DNA of 50,820 nt from the NCBI GenBank assembly GCA_023266215.1, contig JAHFRQ010000015.1:1-50820 (forward strand). The letters are read 5' to 3'. Both the position numbers and the translations under genes were made by a program. Shown here in pieces: positions 10,401 to 16,648 of this stretch; positions within the stretch are counted from its first letter, which is position 1; each line of letters opens with the position of its first letter. The stretch is from Gammaproteobacteria bacterium (GTDB lineage: Bacteria > Pseudomonadota > Gammaproteobacteria > Coxiellales > Coxiellaceae). The notes beneath the pieces were generated by a model. It had not been told where the DNA came from. It did no database searches and worked only from the letters and a program-made list of their open reading frames with translations.

Positions 10401-11201
10401 ATTATAAACCAAGCTATTAACACCATAACTTAGCGGTATGAATGAGACAGCACCACTAGCATTGCTTAAGTTATATCCTAAGATATACGCAGGGAGATAT
10501 AAATAAGCAACTCTAATGCTCTGTCCGTCTGGACTTAAAACTGCTGCATTACTACTACCCGCGTATCCTGCTACACACCCAGATAAGGATTGCTCACTTA
10601 ATATTACCGGAGCAACAGGATTGCTCATATCAACAATCTTAAATACGCAATAGAAAGCGCTACCCAAAATCATTTGATTATTGGTTGTTACCCCAAAAAT
10701 ATTTTTTGCTTCTCCATTAGTTAAAGCGCCGGGTATTTGACTCCATAAATTAATTGGGTTTAGGGGATTATCGATACTGATGACGCGTATATTGCTGCCG
10801 TCACTCGTGAAAATATAATCACCTTCTGCATTGAAAAAAATGCTTTGGCCATAATAGCCAGTAAGTTGCGTTTGAAGCGTTAAAAAATCAACGGTTGTAT
10901 TCGTGACATTCGGCAGCTCTGTCGTTTGCCCCAAAGCACCCTGCAATGACAATGATTTATCAATCGAGTTTATTAGTAAATAAAATGCTGAAAAAAGATT
11001 AAATACATGTTGTGAAATAAAATTTGAAACGGCTGAAGAAAAAGTCGTGACGCTGTCTTCTAAATCATCTGTCACGCTAACTTCTGAAGACACAGCAGAT
11101 TGTCTGCTCGATAGAAATGCCATCACGGACAAGGCGAGCATCATCATTGGCATTAATTTTATTAAGGTATCCGCTAGTTTTTGACTCGAAAATTTTTTCA
11201 T
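7443..11201 (-). CDS. Giant membrane protein, paralog of the 1780-5853 product
   Basis: This 1,252-residue protein has the same architecture as its neighbour. It has an N-terminal hydrophobic anchor, LVIVD-type repeats (FKIVDMSNPVAPV, FVIDVSNPRYPAL) to about residue 415, and a Pro/Thr linker at about 420-470. Cadherin-like modules follow (ITFIATDIINGKG), then membrane segments near 1009-1032 and 1084-1102 and a tail containing another cadherin-like piece (DWLIFDSETN) and an acidic stretch. Part of the N-terminal coding sequence (11032-11150) is identical over 119 bp to the other gene, including synonymous sites. The ectodomains are much more divergent. The ATG at 11201 has GGGAAG upstream, next to a small hairpin. 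An adhesin-like or host-contact role is inference. Confidence 0.8.
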   Translation of the reverse strand: MKKFSSQKLADTLIKLMPMMMLALSVMAFLSSRQSAVSSEVSVTDDLEDSVTTFSSAVSNFISQHVFNLFSAFYLLINSIDKSLSLQGALGQTTELPNVTNTTVDFLTLQTQLTGYYGQSIFFNAEGDYIFTSDGSNIRVISIDNPLNPINLWSQIPGALTNGEAKNIFGVTTNNQMILGSAFYCVFKIVDMSNPVAPVILSEQSLSGCVAGYAGSSNAAVLSPDGQSIRVAYLYLPAYILGYNLSNASGAVSFIPLSYGVNSLVYNLDGTIIVAAMTTNIAVFSVNPQNVSDWKLNNTIACNNPQKTAFTGNNLLLASYNDATRGQGFYIYNMSQVNVRTWLSTFNTNSTINKMISTKNGLRVYAACNAGIFVIDVSNPRYPALLFNATTAVGETYSLTFDQAESFLYAATSAAIKVFKIHDTILIPTFVPPTLIPPTSLPLTLIPPTPLPIAPTNVPPTPVPTAEPFDPFKNVTLTSQPEIPSNITLAPGTTNAPLPPLPRLQINAAGNQFLLMASDVASTASMMLKIKVVAYIGKFMRSLLSVITTYEESLGILTIIGSATEVNNTLRILRFSLDNPAFNASVVKVIASLDGGVSYIAQAFGNLTQFGSNDAPVMLDGFYPAITRNLGESFSQNLEVVPPKFRDPNHDLLNYLIYLLDGSVIPSWTDILNNIFFGSYSRPINLTIAVAASDGYKESASRAIFQLVYQYFLPAFSNNAIASILVCKAGKECTFRIIRSRVTGTGALTFNAVSNGFSLPSSIIFDADNLALFVSANQIADYNITFIATDIINGKGNKTVVVRIIDSAPQASNTSFAVFTALAQIASTFTIPLNDLVTDADDPETAINCFFQPAVDWATLIRSAVNASLLALTLNPPARLMGNALNMPVVCTDGILQATNSLPVFIPAYILPMLNASILWPNVTGTVGTQVIYQVPDNAFISSYPLTGSAVELINPDQLVDLFQFDGKTLAVTFQNAGQYAFMFIETDPFGNNANKTIYIDQIETLAQNLWLIIGILSGATGITAVAQYFQLLVGIINAIKLTWFSRPCLEKPFSNNDYTYKINGLDGTKLKVYYYHQLNMCDLNIVKILFVPILILTSAPFLFTTVKHAIEQMLSLSETERPDWLIFDSETNTFTVDPDFIGRSARPVVVRAYKPNDFLGEGFTVDPEALKKLLELPTTDNSLPLLNNDPEIEMIDFSEAGSQAESDDSDALDKSLLRAVKTAQQSSALFQQPKKQPRYDDRFVMRSRNGM

Positions 11202-11206
11202 TTTTG

Positions 11207-11230
11207 CTTCCCGCTCTTTCTTTAAAGAGC
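11207..11230 (-). promoter_or_regulatory. Hairpin abutting the ribosome-binding site of the 7443-11201 gene
   Basis: Arms GCTCTTT and AAAGAGC (11213-11219 and 11224-11230) with a 4-base loop end exactly where the Shine-Dalgarno GGGAAG (11212-11207, minus strand) begins. The hairpin could tune translation. The paralogous gene lacks it. Confidence 0.4.
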
Positions 11231-11351
11231 AAAATGATCATCCTTGTGTTTTATTCTGTTTGGCTTTATAGCATGTTTTTAGGCAATATTAAAAGGCTGT
11301 TTGTTTTATAAAATACACAGAAAAGTTCTAGTGCTTTGATTTTACAGATTT
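11231..11351. other. Upstream region of the giant membrane-protein gene
   Basis: This is the part of the 504-bp gap (11202-11705) nearest the minus-strand gene. It is A+T-rich and should hold that gene's promoter, but I see no hexamer pair that stands out. The rest of the gap is repeat sequence and the leader of the coiled-coil gene. Confidence 0.4.
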
Positions 11352-11600
11352 TTGGGGGTTTTGGGCTGGGGTTTTTAGGCCGCGCGCGGTGATATTCTTT
11401 CAGAATCCTTGTGTGTTATATCTTTCGGAACCCTCGTGCTTTAACTCTTTCGGAACCCGAGCGCGAGCGAAGGGGCTGTTGAAAGCTCATGTTATTTGCT
11501 ATTGGTTTGAGCGGATAAAAGAATCCACTTATTTCGCACAACTTCGTTGTGCTTCATGCGTGGTTCCTTTAAACCAATAGTAAAGTTTAATGCGCGTATC
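11352..11600. repeat. Repeat family R1, copy 2
   Basis: It matches copy 1 from GGGCTG-GGTTTTTAGGCC through the CTATTGGTTT/AAACCAATAG foldback. It carries an extra short duplication around TCTTTCGGAACCC. Copy 1's right outer arm is missing and is replaced by the leader sequence (GCGCGTATCCGACACGCG) shared with the 13975 region. The two small open frames inside it have no ribosome-binding site or protein-like composition. Confidence 0.7.
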
Positions 11601-11705
11601 CGACACGCGAGGAAACGCGCGTGCAATAAGCGTATTTCACTGGTGATTTCACCCTCATTTTGCTAATATACATGCATATTTCGATGTATTATCTGGAGAG
11701 GTTTA

Positions 11706-12176
11706 ATGTCTATGCCCGCAAAACACTTTGATGCATTGGATTTTGTTAAAAAATCCAAAGCGTTAGGTGTTAATGATGAACTAGCCGAATACCAAGCAAG
11801 ACAGCTTGAAAATGTGATTGATATTGCATCGTTTACGGCACGTGAAGAATTTAATGTACATGAGCTTGCGACTAAAACGGATTTGAAGCAGTTGGAAGCT
11901 GATTTAAAAATTGAGATGAAACAGCTGGATCTTAAAATTGAGCAATATCATTCGGAAACAAAGACGGACTTAAAACAATTAGAAGTTGCAATGAAAACGG
12001 ATTTAAAACAGCTGGAATCTGATCTAAAAATTGAAATGAAACAGCTGGAAGTTAAAATTGAGCAATACCGTTATGACACCTTAAAATTTGTTATCTGGAC
12101 AGGCGTTGGCGTTGTGATATCTTTAGGCGGATTATTATGCGGTCTGTTAGCCAAGGGATTTCATTGGTTTGGCTAA
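11706..12176 (+). CDS. Coiled-coil membrane protein (DUF1640-like), 156 aa
   Basis: A long coiled coil (about residues 48-128) is built from repeats of the type TDLKQLE / DLKIEMKQLE. It is preceded by a conserved head (HFDALDFVKKSKALGVNDELA) and followed by one C-terminal membrane segment (FVIWTGVGVVISLGGLLCGL). This is the layout of DUF1640/CCDC90-type proteins. GGAGAGG lies just upstream, and an alternative ATG six bases in (MPAKH) corresponds to the start of the 14103 copy. Head, anchor and flanking DNA are nearly identical to the 14103 copy, while the coiled coil is longer by about 18 residues. It probably oligomerises at the inner membrane. Its partner is unknown. Confidence 0.8.
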   Translation: MSMPAKHFDALDFVKKSKALGVNDELAEYQARQLENVIDIASFTAREEFNVHELATKTDLKQLEADLKIEMKQLDLKIEQYHSETKTDLKQLEVAMKTDLKQLESDLKIEMKQLEVKIEQYRYDTLKFVIWTGVGVVISLGGLLCGLLAKGFHWFG

Positions 12177-12190
12177 TATTGATTATTGAT

Positions 12191-12217
12191 AAAATCCCGG
12201 TTCTCGGGGTTTTTTTT
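12191..12217 (+). terminator. Terminator of the 11706 coiled-coil gene
   Basis: AAAATCCCG and CGGGGTTTT enclose GTTCT, with one G-T pair in the stem and a run of T. It lies 15 bp after the stop codon and is the same terminator type as at 6555. Confidence 0.85.
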
Positions 12218-12353
12218 GGCTGGGGTTTTTAGGGTCACACGCGGTGATATTCCTTCAGAATCCTTGTGTGTTATATCTTTCGGAACCCGAGCGCGAGCGA
12301 AGGGGAAGAGATGTGCGCGTTCTTTCACCGAAGCTTGCGCTTGGGTTCTGAAA
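12210..12353. repeat. Repeat family R1, copy 3 (internally deleted)
   Basis: It begins as in the other copies and keeps the GGTGATATTCCTTCAGAATCC block. The centre is collapsed, leaving facing arms at 12278-12300 (TTTCGGAACCCGAGCGCGAG) and 12331-12353 (imperfect reverse complement) about 30 bp apart. Confidence 0.65.
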
Positions 12354-12380
12354 AAGTAGAAAACTTTCTGGTGATTTAAA

Positions 12381-13337
12381 CTACTCATTTTTTTCTGATC
12401 TCAATATTCTGTCCGTGATATTTTTCAAATTCATATAACATTCATTGTAGCTCACTACTTTTTTATCGTATGTCATTGCGAGCACAAAATCATTAAAATA
12501 TTGCGACCAAACAGAATTCTTATTTAAAAATTCTAAAGTGAATGTTATTTCAGAAATAGGGTTTTCTATATATTCATGGTGTCTTTTAAATTTAATACGA
12601 TCGCGCTCAATAGTTTCATAGACGAGATTAAAAAATTCTTCTGATAGATTAATTTTTTTGTTAATCGCGTATAAATCATAAAGATGACGCACCAATGTTT
12701 CATCGGTTGTATCATGACCACGCTCAATCGCTGCGATGCGCCGCGTAACCGCTACCCATTTTTCAGCTGCTGTTTCAACAAGAGACACACAAGCTAATTC
12801 TTTACTTTTTTCTGAATTAAATCCATTCAGAACATCGTGCACAAAAGATTGTACTGGCAAAATAATCGGCGCAATTCGGAGTTTTGATAACGTAAATTCC
12901 AGCATTAAATGCGGCCTCAACGATACTGTATTTTCAAAAAAACTGCTGTGGTCTAAAACGATATTTGTATAACTGTTGTTATCACGCGAACGAATTTTTT
13001 CAGGATGAACAATAAAACCAAAATTAGCCAATGCATTAAAAATTTCTTGTTTAAATTCACTTATTTTTTTTCGCAAAAGTGATTTATTCGCATGCAACAT
13101 TAAATCACTGAGTGTAATTTTAAAATCAATATCTTCGCTCATTCTCCCGATGATGCGGTAGGCTTTAGCTAGGCAAGTTCCACCTGCAAAAATTAATTTA
13201 AAATTTTCATTATCAATAGTTGAAATTGCATGTAGAGCGTGCGTTAAATAACAATCTTTTTCAACATAGGCTGGGCTTGAAAATTGCAATTGTGTTGCAA
13301 CATCTTCTAGAATTTCCTTCGAGTGTAAATTATTCAT
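12381..13337 (-). CDS. AbiEii/AbiGii-family nucleotidyltransferase toxin
   Basis: This 318-residue protein has the nucleotidyltransferase signature of the AbiEii/AbiGii family: AGGTCLAKAY (residues 51-60) followed by SEDIDF (67-72), with the catalytic Asp pair at 69 and 71. Family members are toxins of type IV toxin-antitoxin systems and some act in phage abortive infection. The start overlaps the end of the upstream partner gene by 8 bp, which indicates translational coupling. A downstream helical domain contains ETAAEKWVAVTRR and a His/Asp-rich segment (RHLYDLYAI), typical of the family. The pair lies between two copies of a duplicated coiled-coil segment. The target molecule cannot be told from the sequence. 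Confidence 0.88.
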   Translation of the reverse strand: MNNLHSKEILEDVATQLQFSSPAYVEKDCYLTHALHAISTIDNENFKLIFAGGTCLAKAYRIIGRMSEDIDFKITLSDLMLHANKSLLRKKISEFKQEIFNALANFGFIVHPEKIRSRDNNSYTNIVLDHSSFFENTVSLRPHLMLEFTLSKLRIAPIILPVQSFVHDVLNGFNSEKSKELACVSLVETAAEKWVAVTRRIAAIERGHDTTDETLVRHLYDLYAINKKINLSEEFFNLVYETIERDRIKFKRHHEYIENPISEITFTLEFLNKNSVWSQYFNDFVLAMTYDKKVVSYNECYMNLKNITDRILRSEKNE

Positions 13338-13740
13338 ATTTTAATTCTAATCCTTCAAATGAAATGGTTCTGCGAAAACGAGATTTTAATTTTACAATTG
13401 AGCGAACCGGTACTTGTGTAGTTAATCCTAAATTATATTTTTTCTCAGCTTCGCCTATTTCCCAAAGCACGCCGCAGCGGTTAAGTGCTTCAAAAGCCGC
13501 TTCTTTAAATCCGCCTTTAATGACTGGCTTTTTTAAAATAGCAGAATACCGCGCTTTGGCATAAATACCATAAGCAATTCGGATAAGAAAACCTCTCTGA
13601 ATCAAAGTCAATATTGCGCGGCTGACTCGTCTATAATCCCCAAGATCCTCAACATCTGCGCGAACCACAATTTCACCTGGTACTTGAGCTACTCGCTGTT
13701 GCAATCGAATACTTAGGCCATCTGAGCGTTGTTTTTTCAT
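13330..13740 (-). CDS. AbiEi-like antitoxin (DUF6088 type)
   Basis: This 136-residue protein is encoded directly upstream of, and overlapping, the AbiEii-type toxin gene. The N-terminal half looks like a winged helix-turn-helix (DVEDLGDYRRVSRAILTLIQRGFLIRIAYGIYAKAR), the feature by which AbiEi-type antitoxins bind their own promoter. The C-terminal half has a compact beta-rich appearance (TTQVPVRSIVKLKSR). I assign it to the DUF6088 group from this layout and its partner. There is no clear ribosome-binding site at the ATG (13740). The promoter and possible operators upstream are listed separately. Confidence 0.8.
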   Translation of the reverse strand: MKKQRSDGLSIRLQQRVAQVPGEIVVRADVEDLGDYRRVSRAILTLIQRGFLIRIAYGIYAKARYSAILKKPVIKGGFKEAAFEALNRCGVLWEIGEAEKKYNLGLTTQVPVRSIVKLKSRFRRTISFEGLELKYE

Positions 13741-13749
13741 GTTTATTTA

Positions 13750-13814
13750 CCAAAATAGGACACTTAATACCAGTATACAACACTTCCGTATAGTTGCCAA
13801 CATAGGACACTTAA
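13750..13814 (-). promoter_or_regulatory. Promoter with flanking direct repeats for the 13740-12381 toxin-antitoxin operon
   Basis: On the minus strand, TTGGCA (13800-13795) and TATACT (13777-13772) are separated by exactly 17 bp. Two 18-bp direct repeats of consensus TTAAGTGTCCTATNTTGG flank this core (13814-13797 and 13767-13750), the first overlapping the -35. They are good candidates for antitoxin operators. Operator binding is inference. Confidence 0.7.
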
Positions 13815-13832
13815 AAAAACTCGACTTTCGGG

Positions 13833-13990
13833 GTTTTTTTTGGCTGGGGTTTTTTAGGCCGCACGCGGTGATATTCCTTCAGAATCCTTGTGTGTTATAT
13901 CTTTCGGAACCCTCGTGCTTTAACTCTTTCGGAACCCGAGCGCGAGCGAAGGGGCTGTTGAAAGCTCCTGTAGTAAAGTTTAATGCGCGT
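13833..13990. repeat. Repeat family R1, copy 4
   Basis: It has the same order of blocks as copy 2, including the short TCTTTCGGAACCC duplication, but the CTATTGGTTT foldback is deleted and the sequence joins directly to GTAGTAAAGTTTAATGC. A degraded terminator stem (CTCGACTTTCGGGG plus T-run, from 13819) precedes it. It occupies much of the 362-bp gap before the next gene. Confidence 0.65.
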
Positions 13991-14102
13991 ATCCGACACG
14001 CGAGGAAACGTGCGTGCAATGAGCGTATTTCACTGGTGATTTCATTCTCATTTTGCTAATATACATGCATATTTCGATGTATTATCTGGAAAGGTTTGGC
14101 CT

Positions 14103-14513
14103 ATGCCCGCAAAACACTTTGATGCATTGGATTTTGTTAAAAAATCCAAAGCGTTAGGTGTTAATGATGAACTAGCCGAATACCAAGCAAGACAGCTTGA
14201 AAATGTGATTGATATTGCATCGTTTACGGCACGTGAAGAATTTAATGTACATGAGCTTGCGACTAAAACGGATTTGAAAATTGAAATAAAACAGTTGGAA
14301 TCTGATTTAAAAATTGAGATGAAACAGCTGGATCTTAAAATTGAGCAATATCATTCTGATCTAAAAATTGAAATGAAACAGCTGGAAGTTAAAATTGAGC
14401 AATACCGTTATGACACCTTAAAGTTTGTTATCTGGACAGGCGTTGGCGTTGTGATATCTTTAGGCGGATTATTATGCGGTCTGTTAGCCAAAGGATTTCA
14501 TTGGTTTGGCTAA
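14103..14513 (+). CDS. Coiled-coil membrane protein (DUF1640-like), 136 aa, copy of the 11706 gene
   Basis: It is nearly identical to the 11706 product in the N-terminal head and the C-terminal membrane anchor. The coiled coil differs by in-frame gain or loss of repeat units (KIEIKQLESDLKIEMKQLD here). The start is MPAKHF at 14103, with GGAAAGG eight bases upstream. The leader back to about 13975 and the terminator after it are shared with the other copy. This is a recent segmental duplication, with the AbiE-type pair lying between the copies. The role is as uncertain as for the other copy. Confidence 0.8.
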   Translation: MPAKHFDALDFVKKSKALGVNDELAEYQARQLENVIDIASFTAREEFNVHELATKTDLKIEIKQLESDLKIEMKQLDLKIEQYHSDLKIEMKQLEVKIEQYRYDTLKFVIWTGVGVVISLGGLLCGLLAKGFHWFG

Positions 14514-14527
14514 TATTGATTATTGAT

Positions 14528-14554
14528 AAAACCCCGGTTCTCGGGGTTTTTTTT
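14528..14554 (+). terminator. Terminator of the 14103 coiled-coil gene
   Basis: AAAACCCCG and CGGGGTTTT enclose GTTCT, followed by a T-run. The sequence matches the pilin terminator at 6555. Confidence 0.88.
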
Positions 14555-14593
14555 GGGCTGGGGTTTTTAGGGTCACACGCGGTGATATTCGCC
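14550..14593. repeat. Repeat family R1, copy 5, cut off by foldback element R2
   Basis: Only the first part of the repeat remains (GGCTGGGGTTTTTAGGGTC, then GGTGATATTC). At the point where the other copies continue CTTCAGAATCC, the R2 element begins, so R2 appears to have inserted into or replaced the rest. Confidence 0.6.
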
Positions 14594-14819
14594 TTATTGC
14601 GGACTAGTAGTAAAAATTACAGAAGCCGCGCGTTAGCGAAGGCGAAAGTAACTAACTCGTGAGTATCTTGTAGCGCTGCGGGTCAAATGAATCGCGATAT
14701 TTTCAACAGCCAAAGATAACAGATTTTTTTAAAAGACTATCGTATTTTGATGCCTTTCGTCTGTACCTCGCCTTCGCTGTCGCTCGGCTTCTGTAATAAT
14801 TATCACTAGTCTGCAATAA
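14594..14819. mobile_element. MITE-like foldback element, family R2, copy 2
   Basis: It begins TTATTGCGGACTAGT and ends with a close reverse complement (ACTAGTCTGCAATAA). Internal matches to the copy at 7205 include GAGTATCTTGTAG and TATTTTGATGC. It is about 30 bp longer in the middle than copy 1. It encodes no credible protein. The remaining sequence to 14950 has no recognisable gene. The TATAAT hexamer at 14958-14963 may belong to the pilin promoter, but its -35 is poor. Confidence 0.72.
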
Positions 14820-14994
14820 GTTGAAAACCAGTGCGTGCGCGGATCGTTGAGCGCCAGGAATTATTAAAATCAATGAGTTACAGCGCAAAACCACGAATTC
14901 GCATGCGAAAAACAACCCATTACACGCCAAAATTAATTTTATTATCAGTTTTTATACTATAATCTCTATATGATTCAAAAAAAGGGGAGATATT

Positions 14995-15357
14995 ATGATG
15001 GTCAATAAATCAAATGGATTTACTTTATTGGAATTTTTAGGCGTGATGCTAATTGTTGTTGTGCTTGCAATTATTGCAACCCCGATTTATGACACTTATG
15101 TCAAAAAGGCGCGATTTCAAAATGTAGTTAAAGCAGCGGAATCTTATACAACGCCAGTTGCAGTGTGTTATCAAGAAACAGGGGCGCTCGCTACATGTAG
15201 TAACACAAGTCCTGGGGTGCTAACGCCCTACGTAGCAGACAGTTTTGGACCTTATGTTAGTAATGTCGAGGTGACAGCAGGTAAAATTAAAGCGACAGCA
15301 AGCACAGAAGGTGGTCTTAATAACGAAACATTTATTATTAATGCGGCTGGGAGTTAA
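14995..15357 (+). CDS. Type IV pilin-like protein (prepilin), 120 aa
   Basis: A prepilin cleavage site, NG followed by FTLLEF, comes right after a seven-residue basic leader. The conserved Glu5 of the mature protein is present, and a hydrophobic helix follows (about residues 14-32). The globular part is short and contains two cysteines (AVCYQ, ATCSN). The GGGGAG ribosome-binding site lies five bases before the ATG, with a second ATG immediately after. It shares the FTLLEF helix, KARFQNV and PVAVC with the 6084 pilin. It heads an apparent operon with two secreted cysteine-rich proteins (gaps of 23 and 12 bp), which suggests they act or are exported together. Assembly genes are not in the window. 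Confidence 0.85.
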   Translation: MMVNKSNGFTLLEFLGVMLIVVVLAIIATPIYDTYVKKARFQNVVKAAESYTTPVAVCYQETGALATCSNTSPGVLTPYVADSFGPYVSNVEVTAGKIKATASTEGGLNNETFIINAAGS

Positions 15358-15380
15358 ATAGAAGCTAAAACGGGGGGATT

Positions 15381-16031
15381 ATGATCAACAGAAAAAATAA
15401 TGTGTTGTTTGTAAAACCCATTGCGTTGACTTTATTTTTGCTAGCTGCAATGTTAATTTCATCACACTGTTTTGCAGGACAAGTGACTTTTACTGTTGAT
15501 CCTGCATCAACGTGTATTGCAGCGGGGCTTTGCACAGCTTCTAGCAGCGCAGCAACAAGCGCGCCAGTCGCAACTGTTCCTGTCATCGCTTATACATACC
15601 CACAAACATTTGCATTGACCTACTGCACCAACCAATCTCAGGCCGGATATCGTTACGTCAGGAATCCCACAGGATATCTCGACCCCTATTATAGCTATCC
15701 TATTAATTGCGGTTCCGTCGCTAGTTCGCTTGCTGGTTGCCAAGCTGCAGCTGGCAGCACGACTTATCAATTAAACTCCTCTTCCACTCCAACGCTTTCA
15801 TCTAGCTCTTGCGCTTACGTGCCTGCAGGCTTAACTACACAACAATCAAATACGATATTAGCCTGCGGTAAGAGCACTTCTACAGCTGGAGCAAATGTGG
15901 GAGATTGGGCTTTTCGAAAAAGCAGCGGTTGTGTTGTTGCCGCTTCCGCGACGAATCTTGCCACTTGTCAATCAGCATTGACAGCGGCGGGTGGTTTCAC
16001 AGGTGGTTGTGTTCAAATTCCGCAACAATAA
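15381..16031 (+). CDS. Secreted cysteine-rich protein, 216 aa
   Basis: A signal peptide of about 32 residues ends at CFA before GQVTFTV. The mature protein opens with a motif shared with its downstream paralog (GQVTFTVD-ASTCI-AGLC) and contains many cysteines in a Ser/Thr/Ala/Gly-rich background, which fits a disulfide-stabilised extracytoplasmic protein. No known domain is recognised. It follows the pilin gene by 23 bp, with GGGGGG just before the ATG. The first 150 bp closely resemble the start of the next gene, so the pair arose by tandem duplication. Possible roles include a pilus-associated or surface protein, but that is inference from position. Confidence 0.75.
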   Translation: MINRKNNVLFVKPIALTLFLLAAMLISSHCFAGQVTFTVDPASTCIAAGLCTASSSAATSAPVATVPVIAYTYPQTFALTYCTNQSQAGYRYVRNPTGYLDPYYSYPINCGSVASSLAGCQAAAGSTTYQLNSSSTPTLSSSSCAYVPAGLTTQQSNTILACGKSTSTAGANVGDWAFRKSSGCVVAASATNLATCQSALTAAGGFTGGCVQIPQQ

Positions 16032-16043
16032 AACGAGGTTATT

Positions 16044-16637
16044 ATGAATAAAAAAAATAATGTGTTGTTCGCAAAACCCATTGCATTGGCTTCACTGTTG
16101 CTCACTGCAATGTTAATTTCATCACACAGTTTTGCAGGACAAGTGACTTTCACTGTTGATGATGCATCAACGTGTATTAAAGCGGGACTTTGTTCGGGTA
16201 GTAATTCAAGTGGTGGTAGTAGTAGCAATAATAATTCAGCGCCTGCAGGACAGGTTCCTACTGTTGCGTATTCAGAGGACCAATCGCACACCTTCGGTAG
16301 TTGCCATATGCGCACTTTCTATGGAGCATTCAATGGTCCTGGGTATTACAACAAAAGTTGCGACACCCCATATACTTCAATGAGCGACTGTACAACAGTT
16401 GGCGGCGTGGGTTGTGTTTACGTGGACAAAAATATGGCGCTTGATGCAGGCACCACCCTGATTAACTGTGCCGGCCAGCCTGATGTGAATGTGGGTAGCT
16501 GGGTTTATCGAGATAATTCAACTGCAAGCAGATGTGGTAGCGTTATCAGCACCAGCGAAAGCGCTTGTATGTTAGCGGTCTCGGCCACCGACGCTAGCAA
16601 CGTGAGAAGCTGTATTCAAATGCCAAAACAAAACTAA
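16044..16637 (+). CDS. Secreted cysteine-rich protein, 197 aa, paralog of the preceding gene
   Basis: It has a signal peptide ending at SFA before GQVTFTV, the shared ASTCIKAGLC motif and a Ser/Asn/Gly spacer (about residues 52-70). A divergent cysteine-rich body follows (CHMRTFYG, KSCDTPY, GGVGCVYVD, SCIQMPKQN at the end). GAGG precedes the ATG, and the gap to the preceding gene is 12 bp. Beyond the N-terminal 55 residues the two paralogs keep mainly the cysteine pattern and the ending (CVQIPQQ against CIQMPKQN). The stop codon faces the convergent NlpC/P60 gene 11 bp away. The function is not recognised. Confidence 0.75.
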   Translation: MNKKNNVLFAKPIALASLLLTAMLISSHSFAGQVTFTVDDASTCIKAGLCSGSNSSGGSSSNNNSAPAGQVPTVAYSEDQSHTFGSCHMRTFYGAFNGPGYYNKSCDTPYTSMSDCTTVGGVGCVYVDKNMALDAGTTLINCAGQPDVNVGSWVYRDNSTASRCGSVISTSESACMLAVSATDASNVRSCIQMPKQN

Positions 16638-16648
16638 CATTTTCTGGC

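Noticed and set aside
11389-11580. Small open frames inside R1 and R2 repeats, such as 11389-11580, 13739-14059, 14474-14662 and 14703-14930
   Set aside because: They coincide with dispersed foldback repeats, share sequence only because the repeats do, and have no start signals.
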